From: Microplitis mediator
Taxonomy: Eukaryota; Arthropoda; Insecta; Hymenoptera; Braconidae
DNA: 64,000 nucleotides
Direction: 5' to 3'
Assembly: GCF_029852145.1 (NCBI RefSeq)
Contig: NC_079974.1
Span: forward strand, 11,905,041 to 11,969,040
Part shown: positions 50,709-61,995 of the stretch, in pieces
Layout of the letters: each line of letters begins with the position of its first letter
Position numbering within the stretch: position 1 is the first letter of the stretch
The notes under the pieces: generated by a model
Databases searched by the model: none
What the model saw: the letters and a program-made list of their open reading frames with translations, nothing else
What the model was told of the DNA's origin: nothing
Made by a program: the position numbers and the translations under genes

Positions 50709-53005
50709 GGGCATAGCCAGATTAATATGGGAATTCTGCCCCCATGGCTTTTTTGACTCAAACTTAGGGGGTCGATTTGGTGTCGAATGAAAATAATTCA
50801 CCTCAATTTTTAGCTCTTTAACTCAAACGGTATTCGAGAATTTAAAAAAAGCCTGTTTTTTCGAAATTATTTTTATTTTTATAGTAAAATTCGGAATTAA
50901 TCAATGATGATTTTTTCCCTAATTCTTACGAGTCCAAAACATGAAAAAATCATATGATCGTGATTCTCAAACGGAAAGCCGATTCTTAACGGAAAAAAGA
51001 AAATTATAATCTTTTTTTTTTAGCCTTTTTGAAATATGTCACTCACCAAAATTCGTCAGAAAATGTCTTTCACACTCCTCTATACTCAGGAATTTTTTTG
51101 AATTTTTTGAATTGGTGGAACATTTAAAAAAAAATTGAAAACTCATTTTTTTCTTAAAATCTTGCGTTTTAACAAACTTATATTGTTTTTAGTACAAATA
51201 AATACGTGAAAATTTTTTTTATTAAAATTTTTTTTTTCTGTATCAAAATTCAAAATATTTCCCAATAGTATGAAAAAATATAAGAATTAGGGTGTCCCAA
51301 AAAAAAACAAATATATTTTGTTTCAACGTCTTATGAGCTCATAAGTTACTTTGTATCATAAGAAAAATCCTCACCGAATTTCAGCCTGATATCTTTAAAA
51401 TTTAGCTATCACAAAGGGGGGTCCCCTTTCCCAATTAAAATACACGCGAAAATTTTTTATTTCAGCTTTTCGTTATTAAGACTATGAAAAAAAATTTTTT
51501 TTTTAATTCCGCCTAGTATAATTTCGTAGGAAATTAAATTTTCTACAAAAAAGTGTTCAAGCATTATATACGTCAAACGAACTGGGTCAAAGTTACGGGG
51601 TTTCAAATATCAACAAAAATTTAGTTTCCTCGATGTTAATTTTTTTTAAATTATTTTTCATTTTTATTCCATCAACAAATTTTTTTTCAAATTTTGACGA
51701 GCACATTCTCGTAGAAAATTTAATTTCCTACAAAAAGTATCTGATATCATATATACATCAAATGAATGAGTAAAAAGTTACAGGGCTTGGAATGTCAACG
51801 AAAGGTTAAGTTTAAAAAATATTAAATTTTTGAACTTAACTGTCAACAAAAAAGTGAACTTCATTTTTCGTTGACATTTACGACCTGTAACTGTTTTCTT
51901 ATCTATTCGACGTATATAAGATATGAAATATTTCTTGTAGGAAATTAAATTTCCTACAAGATAGTGCTTCTCAAAATGTGAAAAACAAAATTTTGATACA
52001 ATGAAAATGAAAAATAATAAACAATACATGTAATTTAACACTGATGAAACTGAATTTTTGTTGATCTTTGATGCCCCGTAACTTTTTCCCAGTTTGTTTG
52101 ACGTACATAATGTATAAGCACCTTTTGTAGAGAATTTGATTCCCTATGAAATTATACTAGACGGAATTGAAAAAAAATTTTTTTTTATAGTCTTAATAAC
52201 AAAAAACTAAAATGAAAATTTTTTGCGTGTATTCTAAATGGGAAAGGGGACCCCTCTTTGTGATAGCTCGATTTAAAGATATCTGGCTGAAACTCGGTGA
52301 GGATTTTTTTTTATAATATAAAGTAACTTTTGAGCCTATAAGACGTTGAAAAAAAAAAATATTTGTTTTTTTTCGGGACACCCTAATAAGTATTACCTTT
52401 AGGTGTTTTTTGAATCATTAATAACCCTTATAATGACTGTAGGCTATACTGATTCTTTATGTTTATCTTTTGCGAAGATATATTTTTGGTAAAAAAACTT
52501 TTTCTACGTATTTATTTGTACTAAAAAAAATATATAAGTTCGTTAAAACGCAAGAATTTAAGAAAAAAATGAGTTTTTAATTTTTTTTTAATTGTTCCAC
52601 CACTTCAAAAAATTCAAAAAAATTCCCGAGTATAGAGGAGTATGAAAGACATTTTCTGACACATTTTGGTGAGTGACATATTTCAAAAAGGCTAAAAAAA
52701 AAATGATTATAATTTTTCTTTCTCCGTTAAAAATCGGCTTTCCGTTTGAGAATCACGATCATATGATTTTTTCATGTTTTGGACTCGTCAGAATTAGGCA
52801 AAAAATCATCATTGATTAATTCCGAATTGAACTATAAAAATAAAAATAATTTTGAAAGACAGAATTTTTGAAATTCTCGAATAACGTTAAAGTTAAAGAG
52901 CTAAAAATTGAGGTGAATTATTTTCATTCGACACCAAATCGACCCCCGAAGTTTGAGTCAAAAAAGCCATGGGGGCAGAATCCCCATATTAATCCCCCTA
53001 TACCC
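50709..53005. mobile_element. 2.3-kb palindromic element, interrupted by a nested element
   Basis: The left arm (50709-51286) starts GGGCATAGCCAGATTAATAT; the right arm (52387-53005) mirrors it (ATTAATCCCCCTATACCC). Shared inverted blocks include GTCGATTTGGTGTCGAATGA and CTGCCCCCATGGCTTTTTTG. No ORF. The centre is occupied by the 51287-52386 element. Downstream 53006-53346 holds no gene that I can support. Confidence 0.82.
51287..52386. mobile_element. Palindromic element, TTAGGGTGTCCCAAAAAAAA ends, nested
   Basis: 1.1-kb palindrome ending GGGACACCCTAA. Boxes of form GTAG-N13-CTAC at 51526, 51711, 51937 and 52127 (last one ends CTAT). The first and last are each exactly 239 bp from their terminus. 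It sits at the symmetry centre of the 50709-53005 element. Confidence 0.87.
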
Positions 53006-53346
53006 TTTAAATTTCTATTATAAGTAATTTGAATTATTACTATAAATAAATTTGATTTATTATTATAAATAATTTTAAATTATTATTATAGATAAATTTA
53101 AAAAATTGCCATAAGTAAAACATTGTACATGTGGATGTATGCGTGGGTGCACACGCACATAGACCCACGTCGGGGCGGGCCCTTACCGCTTTTCTAAGGT
53201 GAAAATCATAGAGAAAGGGATAGGACCCATAGAAACTGCGTCCTGATTAGATGCAGCTTTTCCCGAAAACAATACGTCAAATAGACTCATTAGGAAAATG
53301 TAAAAGGTGTGGTTGACTAGAAAATCGACACAGTTCGACACACAAC

Positions 53347-54285
53347 CAGTGCTGCCAGAACGTGGGATATTTCTACCCCTTCCAGAGCGCCGTGCGCGCG
53401 GTGCACACACGCAACTTTGTCTATCGGTGTGTCAGGAAACCGAATGAAGCCGAGAGAAACCAAGCGCTGTAGACAAGCGGAGGAGAAATGTTACTCCCAC
53501 CATGCGTCATTTCGTACCCGCTCAGATTTGCGTGTTCAAATCCGCACTCGAATTTGATTTTTTTTTTTTTAAATTTTTTTTTAACGCAATTAATTTTTAA
53601 ATATTTATCTGTTCAAATATTTTAATTAATTGATAATTAAAAATTTGTTGACAAATTTCAATGGCTGTAAAATAGATAAATAAATATTAAAACATAATCC
53701 TCTCATTGTACTTTTATTTAATAATAAATTTTAGATTATTAATTTTAATTTTAATAAATAATTATTATTTTTAATTGTTACTTAAAGTTTCAAATACGAT
53801 TTTTTTACAAGCTGTTACACCCAATTGATACACTGACGCTGTGGACGTGCGTTAATGTTTAGGTTTCAGGAGCTTCAAGTCGTGTGTTCGCAACCGCGAC
53901 TGAGCAAATTTTTTTTTTTTTTTTTTTAAACTAATCAATAATTAATTAATTTCTAATTATCTTTAACTAATTTTTACAAAAAAAGCATATCAATATATTA
54001 TTTAAATAATTAACAAAACGTAATTTTTAGACTTTATTTATAGTTTTTTATCATTTTTATGCTACTAACCGTAAGTCTAATGGTTAATTTATTATTATTG
54101 ATAATTACATATTATTTATAATAATTATTAAACTTAATTCTTACTTAAAGTCTAAAATACGACTTTTATATTACCTCATGTCTTTAATCCGTAAGATGGA
54201 CCAACGGACGCGTGCTTTCCTTTTAGCCTCACGTTCGCAGAGTCGCGTGTTCGATTCCGCGGCTTAATCAGATTTTTTTTTCTTG
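53347..54285 (+). repeat. hAT left terminal inverted repeat with three tRNA-like modules
   Basis: About 939 bp, matching 59390-60328 inverted almost base for base. Three modules each end in a B-box-like GTGTTC(A/G)AATCC or relative, followed by a T run: about 53461-53550 (T run 53558-53570), 53832-53905 (53909-53927) and 54187-54266 (54272-54281). Each has an upstream A-box-like GGAC/GAC...CGG or GCG stretch at type II tRNA distance. Stems pair poorly, so they are tRNA-like, not tRNAs. Confidence 0.8.
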
Positions 54286-54415
54286 TTTTAATTCGAATTT
54301 TTTTTAAATTTAAGGATTTTATTCACACATGTTTCCACATCACCCATGAGGTACTGTGTATCGTGATGCGTTCCCATTTTTTTTTATGGTGGGTTTCCCC
54401 AGAGGCCTATTCCAT

Positions 54416-54815
54416 CCCTCGCAGATTTGAATCACGGTGGAAACACGGTGAGTTTGTTCCATTTTACCACTGTGATTACGCGGTGTATCCACCATGATTC
54501 CACGGTGGCTTTACCACTGTGTATACACGGTGTTTTCACTGTGATTACGGGGTGGATACATCGTGGAACCACGGTGGTGAAATAGCACAAAGCCACCGTG
54601 GAATCACGGTGGATACACCGCATAATCACAGTGGAAACACCGTGTATACACAGTGGTCAAGCCACCGCGGAATCACGGTGGATACACCGCGTAATCACAG
54701 TGGATACACTGTGTATACCCGGTGGTGAAATGGAACAAACCCACCGTGTAACCACGGTGGATCCACGGTGTTTACACTTTCACGGTGTTCCCACTGTGAT
54801 TCAAATCTGCAAGGG
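54416..54815. mobile_element. CACNGTG-rich MITE, CCCTCGCAGATTTGAATCAC ends, copy 2
   Basis: Same family as 44734-45064, nearly identical, but 69 bp longer through a tandem duplication of an internal block. Inserted inside the hAT element next to its left TIR. Confidence 0.87.
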
Positions 54816-54879
54816 ATAATATAAACCCGGAAACTCAAATGACGTTAACAATTTTTTAAATGATAATAAAATTAATATT

Positions 54880-55320
54880 AAATTGCATAGCTTGAAGCTG
54901 TTGCTTTCTTAGAAAATAAATAAAATGATTAAAGCTTCAAACAGCAGACTAGAATAGATTGTCAGAAGTAAAGCTGTAGGCTCTAATTTCTTTTTAAAAT
55001 AAATAAAGTAATTAAAGCTTATAAAACAAGACTTGATTCAGGTGGAAGCAGAGCTTAAGGCTCTAACTACTTCTTAAAACAAATAAATTAATTAAAGCTT
55101 TAAAAACCAGACTAGATTCAGGTGGAAGCAGAGCTTAAGGCTCTATCTTCTTCTTAAAATGAATAAATTAATTAATTAAAGCTTTAGAAATCAGACTAGA
55201 TTCAAGTGGAAGTAGAGCTGTAGGCTCTAACTTCTTCTTAAAATAAATAAATTAATTAAAGCTTTAAATATTGCACTTAAATACTTATGAAACATCGGAG
55301 CTTAAAGCTCTAACTTTATA
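54880..55320. repeat. ~82-bp tandem repeat, about five units, each with a small palindrome
   Basis: Units start AATTAAAGCTT near 54927, 55010, 55089, 55172 and 55254. Most contain AGAGCTTAAGGCTCT or a variant, which can pair as a 5-bp stem. Lies between the hAT left end and the transposase 3' end. Confidence 0.8.
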
Positions 55321-55464
55321 ATAGAATATATAAAATAATATTAATTTTATTAATAGACGAATAATTTGAAAATTAAATAATTTAAATTTGATTAATAGAC
55401 GCGAATAAATAATTGAAGTAGAGGTTTTCTAGAGTGGAAAAAGCTGAAAAAAAGTCAAAGATTT

Positions 55465-56223
55465 TCACGATTCATCCATTACCCAATCGTCATCACTATC
55501 ATATGCATGTAAATTCATTTGTTGGGACTGGGACTTATTCCTTTCGGCATACAATTTGGAAGGTTGCATCATTTCCACTAAATTTTTGTCGATTGGCATT
55601 TCTTTCGCACTTAATTTCTTCGATTTCAAGGTTGATCTTAGAACGCAAAGCGAATTCAGACTTTGTGAATTTAAACTGTTCCTTTTTTTGGTTTTAACGA
55701 CAGGTATCATAGAAAAAGCCCTTTCTGCTGCAGCGTTTGAATGAGGAAGGGCTCTTATGATACTTAATAATACCCGCAAAGCTGGAAACTGGACCGTACC
55801 AGCTGAAGACGTGAAGGTGCAAATTTCTCCCCACATCTCATCAAATGACAATTGGCACCATCGGTCCTTCAGACTTGTACTGACATTGTATAAGGAACGC
55901 CATTCTTCCTGAAGATTCCCTTTTGGAATCACAAGTGTAGTACAGATGTTCTGTAATCGAGAAATCGATGATCCCCTATCAGAATCAAGGAGAGCGATTT
56001 CTTTCGAAAAAACTGTCAGATCAGACAAAAAAGTGTCGTTCAATGGTAACCGTAGGTGAATTTGTTGCGCAGCTGTTACAAAAAATTTTTTACATTGGGA
56101 GCGAACTTCATTAATGACTGGTTCAGGAACTCCTAATTCTAATTGGCTCCTTAAATAATCTTCGCAATCGGTTCCAACATTAACTTCAGACTCATCACGG
56201 TGGTTCTCGATAGATTTGAAGTT
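55465..56223 (-). CDS. hAT transposase, C-terminal part
   Basis: Open on the - strand from AAC TTC AAA at 56223 (after a possible ...cattag acceptor) to the stop at 55465, about 250 codons. It carries the hAT dimerisation block RVLLSIIRALPHSNAAAERA with the catalytic-domain Glu in NAAAERAF, then KTKKRNSLNSQSLNSLCVLR. It begins NFKSIENHRDESEVNVGTDC. The rest of the enzyme is at 57101-58591 on the same strand. Confidence 0.85.
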   Translation of the reverse strand, partial: NFKSIENHRDESEVNVGTDCEDYLRSQLELGVPEPVINEVRSQCKKFFVTAAQQIHLRLPLNDTFLSDLTVFSKEIALLDSDRGSSISRLQNICTTLVIPKGNLQEEWRSLYNVSTSLKDRWCQLSFDEMWGEICTFTSSAGTVQFPALRVLLSIIRALPHSNAAAERAFSMIPVVKTKKRNSLNSQSLNSLCVLRSTLKSKKLSAKEMPIDKNLVEMMQPSKLYAERNKSQSQQMNLHAYDSDDDWVMDES

Positions 56224-57100
56224 CTAATGTGTGCACTTATTATATTAATTGAATTTGTGGTCTCAATACAATAAGTGTCCCATACATGTGCAAAACTTAA
56301 GGTGTCTTGCAAACCTGTCTAGCTGAACTCAGTATCTCCAGGTGAGGGTAAGCCCCGTACTGGACCACACAGTATTAAAATATGAAGAGAGAATTCTTAT
56401 ACCTAAACTTGTCAGGAAGGTTGCGGTAAATTAGTTTAATATACCAAATTTAAATATAAAAACAATGGCATTTATTTCACGAAGACGCTTTACAGATAAT
56501 ATTAATGACAGATGAACAATAACAAAAATGACTGATGACACTGACTCGACTAATTTCACAAAACTGACTCGACTAATTTAATTAACGACAATGTGACTTT
56601 ACTGACTCTAATTTAATAAACGACTCCAATCATAAAATATTATTTTACAAAACAAATAATTAACCCGACAATAACCAAACGAGTTCACTTACTCCAACAA
56701 TCTCCAACCTTAACCAGTCCTTCTTTCCACCGATCCTGTTCCTCCAAGACCAAAACCATAACCAGTCCTTCCTTCCAAGTCCACCAAACCATTATAATCC
56801 TTTCCAATCCACCAGGTCCAATTCAAAATAAATATTATATAAATAACCGTTTGAATAAACTTAATTAAACTTAACAAAAGAAATAAGCTTCCACGGGCCG
56901 TGGGCTAATATGCTCTTGGCCCATTTTGAATGATGACTAGCAGCACGTGTAGTAGTAGTAGTAGACAGAAATTTGTGGAAACCAAGATGTTAGTGGTAGT
57001 TGTAGCAAGGCACGTCCGTCCACGGCGGTTGCTGCGAGCCAAGAGACCGATCGCTCGTGGTCTCTGGCCCTCGTACTTCTCCACTCAGGTTGGCCAACCC
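56224..57100 (-). other. Intron or insertion splitting the hAT transposase
   Basis: About 0.88 kb without an ORF. On the - strand it ends in ...cattag, a usable acceptor, but no strong phase-compatible donor was found near 57101-57140. It contains AATAAA on the - strand near 56480 and GC-richer ends, so a solo LTR is an alternative; no clear TG...CA with duplication was found. Confidence 0.5.
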
Positions 57101-58591
57101 CTAAAATAAAATGTCGGGACTCGACCGTAGCAACCCCGGCGCATCAATGACTGTATTTTCTTCAGTTGTTGAAGAAGGAGGGCGGATCTTTTGGCGCGAG
57201 TCGAAATTATATTTAAATTGTAATGTGGGAGCATTCCACCCCGTTACAAAGTCAATGTTTAAAGCCTTACAGATTGTAGGATCCAATAAATCTGGTTTCA
57301 TGAACCTTTGAAGTACTTCAACGAACAATTTCTCCGAAGAAGGTTGCAATTTATGGACTAAGGTTTCACTGGCTTGAAAGTGTGCATTCATCTTTTCCAA
57401 AGAGTCAAGTGCAAATTTTAAAAAAAGCAGATATGCTTTTGTCACGGGATTACCCATGACATTTAGCAATTTTGTTGCAGCTGCAACACTACTCATAAGA
57501 GATTGTTCGGTCAAATGATTAAACATCGCGTCCCAATTGTCCAAAATCCTAGAAATTGCGATTTGACGAGACAACCACCTTGTCGGAGCAAATCGTAAAA
57601 GTTTAGAAGATTTTTGCTTAGAACCTTCCTGAAAAACAGTAAATTCAGCCAATCGTTTAGGGCTACCATTGACGAAGTTCGGAATTCCTGAGATAATTTC
57701 ATAAACTCCACCTGGAATCGCAACTTTGCAAGCGTCTCTAGCGATTAGCGCTAAAGAATGATAAATACACGGTAACGTCAAAAGATGTGGAAGACGTTTG
57801 GTCAAATGCTTCTGGAACGAATTATTTATACCAACCATGACCGGTGCACTATCACAAGCAAGTCCAATTAAATTATCCAGTGGAATTTTATTCTGTTCCA
57901 AACTATTTGTAAATTCCTCAAGAAGTTTCGTAGTGCAACAGTGGGTGACATCAACGTGAATTAATTGTATTAACTCAGTCCTTATCATCAAAGAATCTGG
58001 ATCAACATAGCGAGTCATCAACGTCATCCATTTGTCGTTTGTATTATCAGTAGTCTCGTCAACATAAGCCGAAAACTTAGATGTTGGGAGAACTTCTACG
58101 ATTTGTTGTATTTGATTAACGCTGACAAAGTTGTTAATAATTGCAGTAACTTTGGTTCTACTCGCACTCATGTCTTGTAAAATAGCAGGTTCTTGACCGA
58201 TGGACTGGAATAATTCTAACAAGTCTTTAGCGATTGACAAGGATAGATTTTTCTGACCTATAGAAGTCGCAAATCGAATTTCAGCTGCTCTAACACGATT
58301 AGTAAAATCCAGTTCAGGTGAATATGGACTAGCATCGCTTGATGAATCAGCACTGAGATTCGAAACACGCAAATTTTTTAGGTGTAAATCAGTTACAGCG
58401 TGCCTTTTAAGTTCATGCTTTCCACAAGAATATTCTTTATTGCAAATGAGACAAAAAAACTTAGTCGGATCTTTTGGGACATCCGTCACCCATTTCTTCC
58501 ACTCTGAATTTTCCTCTAGCCATTGGTGTTGAAAATTTTTTTTTCTTGAGTTTCCGTTAGATTTTTTGGCAGAAGGCTCTGGTAATTCCAT
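57101..58591 (-). CDS. hAT transposase, N-terminal and catalytic part (496 codons)
   Basis: Starts MELPEPSAKKSNGNSRKKNF. A zinc finger near residues 46-72 (FFCLICNKEYSCGKHELKRH) is of the BED/C2H2-like type common in hAT proteins. The RNase H-like catalytic fold follows: KFSAYVDETTDNTNDKW (first acidic), LIGLACDSAPVMVGINNSF (second), and LPCIYHSLALIARDA (C-x2-H block of the insertion domain). It ends LLRSSPDILF-stop in the split region. Would bind TIRs and catalyse cut-and-paste; activity depends on joining to the C-terminal part. Confidence 0.87.
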   Translation of the reverse strand: MELPEPSAKKSNGNSRKKNFQHQWLEENSEWKKWVTDVPKDPTKFFCLICNKEYSCGKHELKRHAVTDLHLKNLRVSNLSADSSSDASPYSPELDFTNRVRAAEIRFATSIGQKNLSLSIAKDLLELFQSIGQEPAILQDMSASRTKVTAIINNFVSVNQIQQIVEVLPTSKFSAYVDETTDNTNDKWMTLMTRYVDPDSLMIRTELIQLIHVDVTHCCTTKLLEEFTNSLEQNKIPLDNLIGLACDSAPVMVGINNSFQKHLTKRLPHLLTLPCIYHSLALIARDACKVAIPGGVYEIISGIPNFVNGSPKRLAEFTVFQEGSKQKSSKLLRFAPTRWLSRQIAISRILDNWDAMFNHLTEQSLMSSVAAATKLLNVMGNPVTKAYLLFLKFALDSLEKMNAHFQASETLVHKLQPSSEKLFVEVLQRFMKPDLLDPTICKALNIDFVTGWNAPTLQFKYNFDSRQKIRPPSSTTEENTVIDAPGLLRSSPDILF

Positions 58592-58667
58592 GTTTTAAAA
58601 ATGTCTAATTAACACCAATGTTACGCTGATAAAAAAGAATTGAATGAAGAAAAAAAAAAAAATGATA

Positions 58668-58720
58668 CTGCCGTGGAATTGAACACGCGACTTCGCGAAC
58701 GCGAGGCCAAAATATGACCG
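58668..58720 (-). repeat. Fourth tRNA-like 3' module inside the hAT element
   Basis: On the - strand reads GTCGCGTGTTCAATTCCACG, followed by a T run, a diverged copy of the third TIR module (3' half only). It lies between the transposase start and the right TIR. Confidence 0.6.
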
Positions 58721-59389
58721 CACGTAAAAAAAATTATATAAATAATAAATTAAACTAATAATATTTAATGAAATAGTTAAATTGATAAAGAAAAATAATT
58801 AAATACTGATTTAAATACCTGAGGCAATTGCAGAAATTCACTGGAAAATTTTTATTTATTATTTATTTTAATTATTTATAATTAATTTATTTTAATTATT
58901 TATAATTAATTTATTTTAATTATTCATAATTAATTTATTTTAATTATGAATAATTAATTTATTTTAAATATTACTTAATATTAAAACAATCACAGATAAC
59001 AACGCTTGACATCAACGACGTAATCCACACTCACTAACGGGTTAAAATTCACTGAGAACTGACCATCGCAACATTTAAAGTCTGCGATTTAACTCACAAA
59101 TACATTACACACACTAACGGCTTAGAAATACACATAGAGCGAACCAATTAGAACACTGCAAATCAATGATGTACATCATCGTCAAATTCCGCGAAGCAAC
59201 GGTTTTGAGACTGGACCTTTGGCGCGCAAACAAACGAAACGTCGATTGTTGATCAACGTCAGTGTCGAGGATAACTTTCGCGCGTTTTTTAATATATGCG
59301 GAAATTTCATATGAGAAACACATTAAAATATAAATAATACGAATAAAAATACATAGAAAAATTAAAAATTTTATTGTAAATTAAAAAAA

Positions 59390-60328
59390 AAAGAAAAAAA
59401 AAATCTGATTAAGCCGCGGAATCGAACACGCGACTCTGCGAACGTGAGGCTAAAAGGAAAGCACGCGTCCATTGGTCCATCTTACGGATTAAAGACATGA
59501 GGTAATATAAAAGTCGTATTTTAGACTTTAAGTAAGAATTAAGTTTAATAATTATTATAAATAATATGTAATTATCAATAATAATAAATTAACCATTAGA
59601 CTTACGGTTAGTAGCATAAAAATGATAAAAAACTATAAATAAAGTCTAAAAATTACGTTTTGTTAATTATTTAAATAATATATTGATATGCTTTTTTTGT
59701 AAAAATTAGTTAAAGATAATTAGAAATTAATTAATTATTGATTAGTTTAAAAAAAAAAAAAAAAAAATTTGCTCAGTCGCGGTTGCGAACACACGACTTG
59801 AAGCTCCTGAAACCTAAACATTAACGCACGTCCACAGCGTCAGTGTATCAATTGGGTGTAACAGCTTGTAAAAAAATCGTATTTGAAACTTTAAGTAACA
59901 ATTAAAAATAATAATTATTTATTAAAATTAAAATTAATAATCTAAAATTTATTATTAAATAAAAGTACAATGAGAGGATTATGTTTTAATATTTATTTAT
60001 CTATTTTACAGCCATTGAAATTTATCAACAAATTTTTAATTATCAATTAATTAAAATATTTGAACAGATAAATATTTAAAAATTAATTGCGTTAAAAAAA
60101 AATTAAAAAAAAAAAAATCAAATTCGAGTGCGGATTTGAACACGCAAATCTGAGCGGGTACGAAATGACGCATGGTGGGAGTAACATTTCTCCTCCGCTT
60201 GTCTACAGCGCTTGGTTTCTCTCGGCTTCATTCGGTTTCCTGACACACCGATAGACAAAGTTGCGTGTGTGCACCGCGCGCACGGCGCTCTGGAAGGGGT
60301 AGAAATATCCCACGTTCTGGCAGCACTG
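59390..60328 (-). repeat. hAT right terminal inverted repeat with three tRNA-like modules
   Basis: Mirror of 53347-54285. Modules on the - strand lie near 60120-60215, 59770-59845 and 59410-59490, all pointing inward with T runs on the inner side. The few mismatches to the left arm imply recent homogenisation or a young insertion. Confidence 0.82.
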
Positions 60329-61890
60329 ATCTTAGCCATTCAGGGGACCAGGCATTAATGACAACGAGTGTATATATAAAGCAACGATCTACGACGTTAT
60401 CGTGAAAAATTTTATTTATAAAGTGGTAGACGATCACTCGATGGCAGCAACCGGCGGTTTCTGTAGGCACAAAAAAATTGTTTGCTCCCGGCGATATAAG
60501 TGAGGCGCGTGTAACTCCACCAGGAGAGGGAAATAAGACCTTAGGCCTTAAAATTAGGGGGGAAGTGCGTACTTTCGACTAAGGTATAAAGAAAAAGTTT
60601 TTTCTTGCTCTAAGAAAATTTTTTCTCATCCTCAGAATTTTTGCTTCCAATTTTTATAGGAAAAATTTTTTGTATTAAAGCAAGTAAAAATTTATTTGGG
60701 ACAAGTAAAATTTCCTTGTACCAAAAAATGTTTTTTTTTTATGTAAGTTGCAAGCAATATTTTAATTGATAATTGATTATTGTCAATCTTCCTTATTCAA
60801 CTTTAATTATGACTTAATTTTTATCTACGTTTATTACCATTTTTATTATAGTTTTAATTGATATTTTAATTTAAACTTATCACCATATCTTTTTTTTCGT
60901 TTATTTTTAATAAACAATTGTAGCAATTTATGAGATGTAATTCGAGCATTAGCCTATTAATAGTAAATAATTCAAGTTCATAAATTTATTTGAATCACTC
61001 GGTATATGTATTTCACGCTTATCATATATATAAGTATCAAAGCAGTTCAAAATTATTATAAACCATGCAAACCTATCTGTTAGTGTTTCTTTACATGTGC
61101 ATCATTTATAATAGTTTGAACAAATAATGACTTGTTTGATTGTTTATTTCATTGATTCCTGCTACAACCATACTGTTAACATTTTGTACTACCTACTTAA
61201 TACTGTTGAGCTAATTAAACGTAATATTGTAATTAAGAAATACTTAATTGCTATTTTGATCCACTTAGTCTACAGATAATCTTGTGCCTCAATTATAAAT
61301 ATAATAATTCATCAATTGGTTAATATACGAAAATGATCAAAACATTACTGTTTAGACACATCTCAACCATTTAATAAGCCATCTCTTCAATAATTATTGA
61401 TGGCCAAAGTCCAATTAATGATGAATTTCACAATCTCCATAAATTATAAAGCTATTAATTTATAAAAAAAAAAAAAAAATGATTTATTTTGGAGAGTCCC
61501 TGGTTAAAAAAGAGAATTAAAGAGGATTGAAAATGAATTGAATCCTTTTTAATTCTCTTTAAAGAATTAAATAGAATTAAGGCAAATTCATATTTTGAAA
61601 TTTTTAATACTTTTGAATTCTCTTCAGAGAAATCGAATAGAATAAAGAACTATTCCCAAGAAAAATATAGAGAGCCCGAACTGGGATGGATATCCCGAAT
61701 TATCCATTAGGAAGACCACTGGTTATACCAAATATAATATATTGTCTACACCAGATATATATATATTATAACGCAAAAATTATACGCTAATCTTTGCGCT
61801 ACAACTTCGTTCTCTGTCCTTAGCCTCCAGTCTCAATACTAATAGGGCGCCAGGTAATTTTTATCACTGGAATCACCAAACCAGTAAATT
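60329..61890. other. Interval without supported gene
   Basis: Contains a fragment resembling the AAGAAAATTTTT MITEs (60590-60745) and an A/T-rich stretch with GAATTCTCT/AGAGAATT inverted motifs (61500-61660). No coding region was recognised. Confidence 0.5.
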
Positions 61891-61995
61891 ACGAAAATTT
61901 TAATAATTTTTGATCTGTGGAATTATTTCATAAACCACGCATAAATAAGATGGATAATTTTTGATCTGTGGAATTATCACCAAAACCACGCATAA
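61891..61995. repeat. Two-copy direct repeat (ATAATTTTTGATCTGTGGAA)
   Basis: ATAATTTTTGATCTGTGGAA followed by a closely related block ending ACCACGCATAAA occurs twice, ~54 bp apart. On the - strand nearby (61848) is CTGGCGCCC, which could be a retroelement primer-binding core, but no LTR was defined. Confidence 0.55.

Larger units (their letters stand above)
53347..60328 (-). mobile_element. hAT-type transposon with ~940-bp terminal inverted repeats
   Basis: Ends CAGTGCTGCCAGAACGTGGG at 53347 and its mirror finishing at 60328; CAGTG-type termini suit hAT. The transposase lies inside on the - strand. The eight bases flanking each end (CACACAAC, ATCTTAGC) differ, so no hAT 8-bp duplication is visible. 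The body also carries a CACNGTG MITE, an 82-bp tandem repeat and a ~0.9-kb gap in the transposase. Confidence 0.85.

Noticed and set aside
53347..54285. CRISPR-like or regularly spaced array in the hAT TIR
   Set aside because: The modules are diverged, ~350 bp apart and each tied to a T run; eukaryotic context and no repeat-spacer uniformity.
61840..61860. LTR retrotransposon primer-binding site (CTGGCGCCC on the - strand)
   Set aside because: Only a short core match and no LTR ending in CA next to it or paired LTR in the window.
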